Below, piece by piece: positions 43,477 to 48,920 of a DNA stretch of 48,920 bases (position 1 is the first letter of the stretch; each line of letters begins with the position of its first letter). Both the position numbers and the translations under genes were made by a program. This DNA comes from Alphaproteobacteria bacterium. Its GTDB lineage: Bacteria; Pseudomonadota; Alphaproteobacteria; GCA-002720895. The notes below the pieces were generated by a model that saw only the letters and a program-made list of their open reading frames with translations, did not search any database and was not told the DNA's origin. The stretch lies in assembly GCA_022450705.1 (NCBI GenBank), contig JAKUPP010000005.1, positions 1 through 48,920 of the forward strand, in the 5' to 3' direction.

Positions 43477-44433
43477 ATGACAGAACAAATTATTAAAACT
43501 GCAAAAAAAGTTATAAATACTGAAATTAAAGGTCTGGAAACTTTATCAAAAAAGTTAGATAAAAATTTTGCAAAAGCTGTAAATATTTTAAGGAAAACTA
43601 ATGGAAAGATCGTAGTAACAGGGGTTGGTAAAAGTGGAATTATTGCTAAAAAAATTGCTTCCACATTATCTTCAACTGGATCCCCTTCTCAATTTATACA
43701 TTCAACCGAAGCAAGTCATGGTGACTTAGGAATGATTAATAATAAAGATGTGGTTTTAGCATTTACTTTTTCAGGAAAAACAATTGAATTAAATGATGTT
43801 TTTATATATTCAAAAGAAAGAAAAATTCCATTAATAATTATCACTGGAAAATCTAATTCAAAATTAGAAAATATTTCTACGGTTTGTATTGAAATATCAA
43901 ATTTAAAAGAGGCTTGTCCTTTAAATTTAGCTCCAACAACATCAACTACAGCTATGCTAGCTTTAGGTGATGCAATTGCAATTTCTCTAATGAAAAGTAA
44001 AAAGTTTACAAAAAAAAACTTTTATTCTTTTCATCCAGGTGGGCAATTGGGGAAAAAATTGTTGTTAGTAAAAAACGTTATGCATTCTGCTAAAAAATTA
44101 CCATTGATCAATGAAAATGTTCCTATGACAACTGCTATAATTGAAATGACTAAAAAACGTTTTGGTTGTCTAGGAGTCGTATCTAAAACGAACAATCTTA
44201 TTGGAATTATAACAGATGGAGATTTGAGAAGACATATGAAAGACAATATTTTAGAAAAAAAAACTTCTTATATAATGACAAAAAAACCAAAAACGGTTGA
44301 TGAAAATATTTTTGCAATCGAAGCTTTAAATATAATGAAAAAGAATAAAATTACCCAAGTTTTTGTTACAAAAAATAATAAACCAATTGGTATACTTCAC
44401 ATACACGATTGTATAGAATTAGAATTAGCTTAA
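43477..44433 (+). CDS. kdsD: Arabinose-5-phosphate isomerase KdsD/KpsF
   Basis: KdsD makes arabinose-5-phosphate from ribulose-5-phosphate, the first committed step to Kdo. The SIS domain has TGVGKSGIIAKKIASTLSSTG and STEASHGDLGMI, the typical substrate motif, then FTFSGKTIELNDV. Two CBS domains follow in the C-terminal half (about 200-318). Length is 318 residues. It precedes lptC, lptA and lptB, as in other alphaproteobacteria, tying Kdo supply to LPS export. Confidence 0.94.
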   Translation: MTEQIIKTAKKVINTEIKGLETLSKKLDKNFAKAVNILRKTNGKIVVTGVGKSGIIAKKIASTLSSTGSPSQFIHSTEASHGDLGMINNKDVVLAFTFSGKTIELNDVFIYSKERKIPLIIITGKSNSKLENISTVCIEISNLKEACPLNLAPTTSTTAMLALGDAIAISLMKSKKFTKKNFYSFHPGGQLGKKLLLVKNVMHSAKKLPLINENVPMTTAIIEMTKKRFGCLGVVSKTNNLIGIITDGDLRRHMKDNILEKKTSYIMTKKPKTVDENIFAIEALNIMKKNKITQVFVTKNNKPIGILHIHDCIELELA

Positions 44434-44453
44434 TTTCGTTAATTAAATTGCTA

Positions 44454-45080
44454 ATGATAAAAAAAAGAATTCTAAATTTATTTAGTAATAAACTAAATAC
44501 AAATAGTTACGAAAAATCTTTATTTATAAGGAAGCTCTATTATAAAACAGTCCCTTATGTTTTATTTTTATTTTTAATTACTATTTTTTTTTGGTCAACA
44601 ATTAACGATTTGTATCAAGAAAAAAAAATCGTATCAGGTATAACAGAAAATCAAAAAAAAACAAAAAATTTTACTTTCCAAGGAATTGATGAATTAAATC
44701 AACCTTTTTACTTACATGCAAAAAAATATCAAAAAATAACTAATAATAATAACAAATTATTATTCGAAAAACCTTCGGCTGAAATAAATTTAAAAAAAGG
44801 AAAATGGCTAACAATGAATGCCGAGAAAGGTGTTTTTGATATTGAGAAACAAACTCTGGAATTAATAGAAAATGTTATATTTTTACATAGTGATGGGGAA
44901 CAAATTGATACAAATAATGCAATAATAGATTTAAAAAATGCAAAAATTTACGGAAATAAAAAAATATTTGGTAAAAATGAGACTATAAGTTTTTCATCCG
45001 AAGGTTTCGAAGTGCAAAAAACTGTGAAAAATTTTCAACTGCTTGGAAAGAGTAAAATAAATATTAAAAATATAAAATAA
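44454..45080 (+). CDS. lptC: LPS export protein LptC
   Basis: LptC is a bitopic inner membrane protein that hands lipopolysaccharide from LptB2FG to LptA. From ATG 44454 it has a short basic N-terminus, a membrane helix at about 33-50, and a beta-jellyroll periplasmic domain with the LptC features FTFQGIDELNQPFYLHAKKYQ and MNAEKGVFDIEKQTLELIENV. Length is 208 residues. A TTG at 44409 would extend it into kdsD and is not preferred. It lies in the usual place between kdsD and lptA. Confidence 0.9.
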   Translation: MIKKRILNLFSNKLNTNSYEKSLFIRKLYYKTVPYVLFLFLITIFFWSTINDLYQEKKIVSGITENQKKTKNFTFQGIDELNQPFYLHAKKYQKITNNNNKLLFEKPSAEINLKKGKWLTMNAEKGVFDIEKQTLELIENVIFLHSDGEQIDTNNAIIDLKNAKIYGNKKIFGKNETISFSSEGFEVQKTVKNFQLLGKSKINIKNIK

Positions 45081-45092
45081 TTTAATTTATTT

Positions 45093-45725
45093 ATGCTATT
45101 AAAAACAAATTATCTCTTCTTTCTTTTATTAATTCTTATTATTTCAATTGATAAAAATAGTTTTGCTGCACCTTTATGTTTTGAAGAGGATGATAGTATT
45201 GAGAATAAAGAATTTTCAATAACTGAAAATTCTCCAGAAAAAAGTGCTGGTGATAATAAAAATAATGAGCTAGAAGAAACAAATAATACAGATGAAGAAG
45301 AGGGAAAAGATATAGAAATATCTGCAGACAAAAAAATAGAAGTGGATAATGAACAAGGGGTAATGATTGTTACAGGCAATGCCTATGTTAAAGAAGGTTT
45401 AACTTCGCTCCAAGCTGATATACTAACTGCATTTACCTGCGAAACTAAAAAGGGGGAGACAAAAATTATACAAATTAATGCTGACAACAATGTTGTAATT
45501 ATATCAGATCAAGGAAAAGCTTTCGCAGAAAGAGGAATATATTTTGTTGAAGACAATATTATAGAACTTTATGACAAAGTAAAATTAGAAAAAGAAGGCG
45601 ATATACTAGTTGGGGATAAAGGAATTTTTAATGTTTCAACTGGTAAAGGAGAAATATCAATCGAGCCAAATAAAGAAGGAGGTAGAAAAAAAGTTTATGG
45701 GATCATTAGATCAAAAAAAAAATAG
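45093..45725 (+). CDS. lptA: LPS transport periplasmic protein LptA (OstA domain)
   Basis: LptA bridges the periplasm for LPS transport. A signal peptide covers about residues 1-25 (ending FAA). The OstA-like repeats begin at DIEISADKKIEVDNEQGVMIV and include NAYVKEGLTSLQADILTAF. Between them lies an acidic, Asn/Glu/Asp-rich stretch of about 40 residues (30-70) that the usual LptA lacks. Length is 210 residues. It overlaps the lptB start by 29 bases. Confidence 0.9.
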   Translation: MLLKTNYLFFLLLILIISIDKNSFAAPLCFEEDDSIENKEFSITENSPEKSAGDNKNNELEETNNTDEEEGKDIEISADKKIEVDNEQGVMIVTGNAYVKEGLTSLQADILTAFTCETKKGETKIIQINADNNVVIISDQGKAFAERGIYFVEDNIIELYDKVKLEKEGDILVGDKGIFNVSTGKGEISIEPNKEGGRKKVYGIIRSKKK

Positions 45726-46455
45726 TAGCAAAAAAGAAGGACTATTAGTTAAAAATCTAAACAAATCTTTTTTAAAAAACGAAGTCCTAAGCAATATAAA
45801 CCTAGAAGTACATAGATCGGAAGCCGTCGGATTACTGGGGCCGAATGGTGCTGGTAAAACTACTTGTTTTCATATTTTGACAGGACTTATAAAACCAAAT
45901 AAAGGTCAAATTTTTGTTGATGGTATTGATATTACAAGTTTTCCAATACATATTCGTTCAAAAATAGGTATAGGTTATTTGCCACAAGAACCTTCGGTTT
46001 TTAGAGGTTTGACAGTTGAAGAAAATTTACTGGGTATACTTGAATATACTGTACTAGAGAAAAGTAAGAGGATTAATTTTTTGGAAGATCTTTTAAAAGA
46101 TTTTGCTTTGATAGAAAAGAGAAAAGAAAATGCAATGAAACTATCAGGTGGGCAAAGAAGAAGAGTGGAAATTGCCAGAACGTTATGTACAAATCCTAAT
46201 TTTATTTTACTTGATGAACCTTTTACTGGTATCGACCCTTTACAATTAAATGAAGTAAAGAATTTAATAAAGAATTTAAAAAAAAGAAACATAGGTGTTT
46301 TGATTACAGATCATAATGTAAGAGAAGCACTAAGCATAATTGATAGAGCATACATAATACACGAAGGAAATGTATTGATGCAGGGCAGACCAAAAGATAT
46401 TATAAATAATAAAATAGTTAAAAAAGTTTACTTGGGAGAAACTTTTAAAATTTAG
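45697..46455 (+). CDS. lptB: LPS export ABC transporter ATPase LptB
   Basis: LptB powers LPS extraction from the inner membrane. Walker A is GPNGAGKTT at 48-56; the Q-loop is in GYLPQEPSVFRGLTVEENL; the signature LSGGQRRRVEIAR and Walker B LLDEPFTGIDP follow, with ITDHNV as the H-loop. All fit the LptB branch. I use ATG 45697, giving 252 residues; a longer frame from 45610 lies inside lptA. An AGGAGG stretch about 14 bases upstream may aid initiation. rpoN follows after 11 bases. Confidence 0.96.
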   Translation: MGSLDQKKNSSKKEGLLVKNLNKSFLKNEVLSNINLEVHRSEAVGLLGPNGAGKTTCFHILTGLIKPNKGQIFVDGIDITSFPIHIRSKIGIGYLPQEPSVFRGLTVEENLLGILEYTVLEKSKRINFLEDLLKDFALIEKRKENAMKLSGGQRRRVEIARTLCTNPNFILLDEPFTGIDPLQLNEVKNLIKNLKKRNIGVLITDHNVREALSIIDRAYIIHEGNVLMQGRPKDIINNKIVKKVYLGETFKI

Positions 46456-46466
46456 TTTTTAGATAT

Positions 46467-47819
46467 ATGAAAATAAAAAATAGCATAGCATTGAATCAAT
46501 CTCAAAGGATCTCAATTAACTTTCAAATGCAAGAATCTCTTCAAATACTCCAATTATCTTATGCTGAAATGATTGAAAAAATAAATAAAGAATTAGAACA
46601 AAATCCGCTTCTAGAACCCGAATCTAACAGAGACAAAAAAGAATATAATGCAGACTCGTATTTTAAAAAAGGAGAAGATAACTCAAAATCAGAAATTATT
46701 GAAAAAACTTTAGAACAAAAAAAAAATTTAAGAGATCATATTAATGAACAAATAAATATTGATATTAAAAATAGCGAAGAAAAACTAATAGCTCTAAAAT
46801 TTTTAGAACGTATAGATAATAATGGCTATATTAAAGAAGATGATGTAGGCAAGGTTTTTGAAAAATTACAAACACAGCATTACAACATAACTAAAGGTTT
46901 AGTAGAAAAAACTTTAAAAAAGATCCAAGAGTTTGATCCTCCGGGTATTTTTGCAAGAAATCTATCAGAATGTATTGAAATACAGCTTAAATTAAAAAAA
47001 TTATTTAACAGTAAATATCATTTTCTTGTAAGAAATTTAGAATTATTAGCAAAAAATGATATTGGCGTCCTATGTAAAAAAACTAGGCTTAAAAAAGATG
47101 AATTATTAAGAATGATAAAAAATATTAAATCTTTGAATCCTAAACCAGCAAATACATATGATTATCAGCCTAATATAGACATAATACCTGATGTTATTTT
47201 AAAACAAAATAAAGATAATTTTAAGTTAGAAGTAAATCAGTCACAAATGCCTAGATTTGATTTTAATAAAAAACTTTACCAAACAATAAAAAAAAAAAAA
47301 TTATATGAAAGAGAAAAACGAAACTTATCTAACTGGGTAAAATCAGGGAAGTTATTATTAGACTCAATAAAAAATAGGGAAAGAACCTTAGAAAAAGTTA
47401 CTAAAGAAATAGTAAAGCATCAAAAAAATTTTTTAAAAAAGGGAATAAATTATTTTTATCCTCTAACTCAAAAAGAAATTGCAGAAAAAACTGGCTTCCA
47501 TGAAAGTACGATAAGTAGATGTACATCAAAAAAATATATTCAAACACCAAAAGGAATTTTTGAGCTAAAATATTTTTTCTCTAGAGGAATAAATAGTAAA
47601 GATAAAGCCACATTGCTCTCTAATAAATTAGTTAAAAATAAAATTTTAAGATTGGTTAAAGAAGAATCAAAAAAAAATATAATGTCGGATAAATATATTG
47701 TTTTTAAACTCAAAAAAAATGGAATTAATATTGCAAGAAGAACTGTATCAAAATACAGAAAGTTAATGAATATTCCTAGTTCTTATAAAAGAAAAAAGCA
47801 ATTCTCTAGACACTTCTAA
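46467..47819 (+). CDS. rpoN: RNA polymerase sigma-54 factor
   Basis: Sigma-54 directs polymerase to -24/-12 promoters and needs enhancer-binding activators. Region I has the glutamine-rich FQMQESLQILQLSYAEM and NPLLEPE. The core-binding region follows, and the RpoN box ARRTVSKYRKLMNIPSS lies at 423-439, matching the family. Length of 450 residues is usual. An A13 run at 47288-47300 encodes a KKKK stretch. It follows lptB as in many proteobacteria, but hpf and ptsN, the usual next genes, are absent. No activator gene or -24/-12 site was seen in the window. Confidence 0.95.
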   Translation: MKIKNSIALNQSQRISINFQMQESLQILQLSYAEMIEKINKELEQNPLLEPESNRDKKEYNADSYFKKGEDNSKSEIIEKTLEQKKNLRDHINEQINIDIKNSEEKLIALKFLERIDNNGYIKEDDVGKVFEKLQTQHYNITKGLVEKTLKKIQEFDPPGIFARNLSECIEIQLKLKKLFNSKYHFLVRNLELLAKNDIGVLCKKTRLKKDELLRMIKNIKSLNPKPANTYDYQPNIDIIPDVILKQNKDNFKLEVNQSQMPRFDFNKKLYQTIKKKKLYEREKRNLSNWVKSGKLLLDSIKNRERTLEKVTKEIVKHQKNFLKKGINYFYPLTQKEIAEKTGFHESTISRCTSKKYIQTPKGIFELKYFFSRGINSKDKATLLSNKLVKNKILRLVKEESKKNIMSDKYIVFKLKKNGINIARRTVSKYRKLMNIPSSYKRKKQFSRHF

Positions 47820-47842
47820 AAAAAATACTAAAAGAATTTTAT

Positions 47843-48208
47843 TTAAACAACAAACTGAGCAATTCCGTCTTTAAATGCAAAATCAATATCATGATTCTCA
47901 GTTATTGTTATAAAAACATTTTCAGGTTTAATTCCGGGACTTTTGGATAAATTTTCCACTACCTTCTTATAAAATGCTTGTTTTAATTTGTTAGTTCGAC
48001 CTGACCGCATAACTAAATGCATCATTACCCTATCTTCAGTTCTATTTTGATATTGAAGACAATCTTCACTTACCTGATGTACAACCTGAAATAGATCATC
48101 TTCAGGAAAATCCATAGCCTCTTTAACTGCAGAATTTATTCCTTCTGATACTGCTTTAATGTATTCTTTACCCTTACCTTCAAGTAAGGTAATTGTTACA
48201 AAAGGCAT
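47843..48208 (-). CDS. 4-oxalocrotonate tautomerase-like protein
   Basis: A 121-residue protein starting MPFVTITLLEGK, so removal of Met would expose the catalytic Pro1 of the tautomerase superfamily. The length fits the longer tautomerases with 110-130 residues that resemble two-domain MSAD/cis-CaaD-type or related members more than the 62-residue 4-OT. The substrate is not clear. GC content is about 36 percent in lines I counted, against about 20 percent at the end of rpoN. The gene is followed on the left by rpoN in convergent orientation and lies downstream of the NTF2-like gene. Confidence 0.78.
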   Translation of the reverse strand: MPFVTITLLEGKGKEYIKAVSEGINSAVKEAMDFPEDDLFQVVHQVSEDCLQYQNRTEDRVMMHLVMRSGRTNKLKQAFYKKVVENLSKSPGIKPENVFITITENHDIDFAFKDGIAQFVV

Positions 48209-48242
48209 TAATTACTCCTTAAATAAATTATAATATAGGCTA

Positions 48243-48608
48243 TTAACTATGAAGATAAAATACTTTATTCATTATTTTCCATGCATTATCTACCTTAAGT
48301 AACGTAAAAAAGTCAGTAAATTTATGACCTGTCCAATTATCAGATTCCAGACGAACGGTCGCAATTGTACCAACTATATCGATACTGGCTATTTTTGTTT
48401 TAATTTCAGTTGCTGCTCCGTTTTTATCATTCCAGTCAAAAAGTTTTTGTATTGGACCAGCAAATAAATCATTGCCTATATAACCAAAAATCGTTGCATC
48501 GCTATGGAAGGCTGGTTTCATATCATTACCTTTCCCTGATTTAGCTCCATCAATATAAAACTGCAAAGTATTTTTGATCATTTCATTATCATTGGTTGTG
48601 TCGTTCAT
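48243..48608 (-). CDS. NTF2-like protein, lumazine-binding-type fold (PF12893-like)
   Basis: A 121-residue cytoplasmic protein. Features such as MIKNTLQFYIDGAKSGKGNDMKPAFHSDATIFGYIG, then ATVRLESDNWTGHKFTDFFTLLKV and a C-terminal AWKIMNKVFYLH, resemble the NTF2-like/putative lumazine-binding group. These are small cone-shaped domains that bind or convert diverse ligands. No signal peptide. It starts with ATG and is followed 34 bases later by the tautomerase gene on the same strand, so the two may be one unit acting on a common small molecule (inference). GC is higher than in the upstream genes. Confidence 0.72.
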   Translation of the reverse strand: MNDTTNDNEMIKNTLQFYIDGAKSGKGNDMKPAFHSDATIFGYIGNDLFAGPIQKLFDWNDKNGAATEIKTKIASIDIVGTIATVRLESDNWTGHKFTDFFTLLKVDNAWKIMNKVFYLHS

Positions 48609-48668
48609 TCTTCACCTACTTTCAAAAATATTATCTATATTATAATCAATTTTTGTAATAAATCATAT

Positions 48669-48696
48669 TTGACAGTGCTAAAATATACTATTGAAT
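48669..48696 (+). promoter_or_regulatory. Possible promoter for the small membrane protein gene
   Basis: TTGACA at 48669-48674 is a perfect -35 hexamer. After 16 bases comes TTGAAT (48691-48696), a four-of-six -10 match. The predicted transcript start would be at or beside the ATG at 48704, giving an almost leaderless message. The call rests on the exact -35 only. Confidence 0.35.
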
Positions 48697-48703
48697 TAAA
48701 ATT

Positions 48704-48916
48704 ATGGGATTTACATTAGAAGAAATTTTATGGTATCTGGTCCTTCTCGATAGTCTTTCTGTTAACATAATTATATGGTTTTTCCCAAAGTGGTATGAAA
48801 AAAGATTTAAAAATTTTTCTAAATATTTTCCTGCAAGTAAAGGGTGGAGTTTATGGTACTTAATATTGGTTTTATGGATCGGTTATGCTTTGTTAAGGTT
48901 AGATATAATATTATAA
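48704..48916 (+). CDS. Small two-helix membrane protein of unknown function
   Basis: I do not recognise this 70-residue protein. It has two hydrophobic segments, about residues 8-26 (ILWYLVLLDSLSVNIIIWF) and 49-68, joined by a basic loop with aromatic residues (PKWYEKRFKNF). No signal peptidase site or cysteine is present. It starts with ATG and ends TAA at the window edge. It may belong with the preceding accessory segment, but codon use is closer to its own neighbours and no partner is visible. Confidence 0.55.
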   Translation: MGFTLEEILWYLVLLDSLSVNIIIWFFPKWYEKRFKNFSKYFPASKGWSLWYLILVLWIGYALLRLDIIL

Positions 48917-48920
48917 TATT

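Noticed and set aside
45610-45696. Longer LptB starting inside lptA
   Set aside because: The extra 29 residues have no LptB similarity and ATG 45697 gives the expected N-terminus.
48174-48192. Hairpin TTACCTT-CAAGT-AAGGTAA as a terminator
   Set aside because: It lies inside the tautomerase coding region near its start and is not followed by a T run on the relevant strand; chance in coding sequence is likely.
1-48920. Mobile elements, CRISPR arrays, prophage genes, riboswitches
   Set aside because: No transposase, integrase, spaced direct repeats or phage structural genes were seen, and the gaps between genes are too short to hold a known riboswitch.

Overview
The window comes from an AT-rich, gene-dense, streamlined alphaproteobacterium. 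Its gene content resembles free-living marine lineages related to or convergent with SAR11 (inference). Supporting signs are the cytochrome aa3 (cox) cluster divergent from tldD, an NDUFA9-like complex I epimerase, a DUF3035 lipoprotein beside lspA and a pair of M16 peptidases, and the rnd-kdsD-lptC-lptA-lptB-rpoN order. Most CDSs are very rich in A and lysine. Nearly all intergenic gaps are under 100 bases, many stop and start codons overlap, and TTG or GTG starts are frequent. A sigma-54 gene argues against a minimal SAR11 regulatory set. No insertion sequence, CRISPR array or prophage is visible.

Layout. 1-5747 (minus strand): a respiratory cluster ctaC-ctaE-ctaD-ctaB-small ORF-ctaG-surf1, followed by the start of an M32 carboxypeptidase. 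5857-22238: mostly housekeeping. It holds tldD and pmbA (the two TldD/E protease subunits, separated), chorismate mutase, gshA, rsmE, ubiA, a lipid A export and acylation block (msbA, DUF374 acyltransferase, lpxK, LpxL-like), an M23 peptidase, xseA, purD, tadA, a C26 glutamine hydrolase, an RluB-type pseudouridine synthase and rsmD. 22241-32641 (minus strand): maoC-like, ribF, ileS, lspA, DUF3035 lipoprotein, two M16 peptidases, pgi and an MFS exporter.

32733-35178 (plus strand): a small lipoprotein followed by ExbB, ExbD, a second ExbD and TonB. The second ExbD has Asn where the family has its proton-carrying Asp, which is the most interesting point of the window. 35182-39384: the more accessory part, with a large OFA-type MFS transporter of clearly higher GC, a Rap1a/Tai-like four-cysteine secreted protein, an FkbM methyltransferase and a GT87-like membrane protein. 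39409-39495 is tRNA-Leu(CAA). 39511-42758: YqaA-type DedA protein, DsbB, an HNH endonuclease, a carboxylesterase and the NDUFA9-like protein.

42811-47819: RNase D, the Kdo pathway isomerase KdsD, LPS transport proteins LptC/A/B, and RpoN. Together with msbA/lpxK/lpxL these show an LPS outer membrane, although waaA is not at its usual place between the DUF374 gene and lpxK. 47843-48916: a tautomerase, an NTF2-like protein and a small membrane protein. The first two have clearly higher GC than rpoN and sit where hpf and ptsN normally follow rpoN, so this end looks like the edge of an accessory segment.
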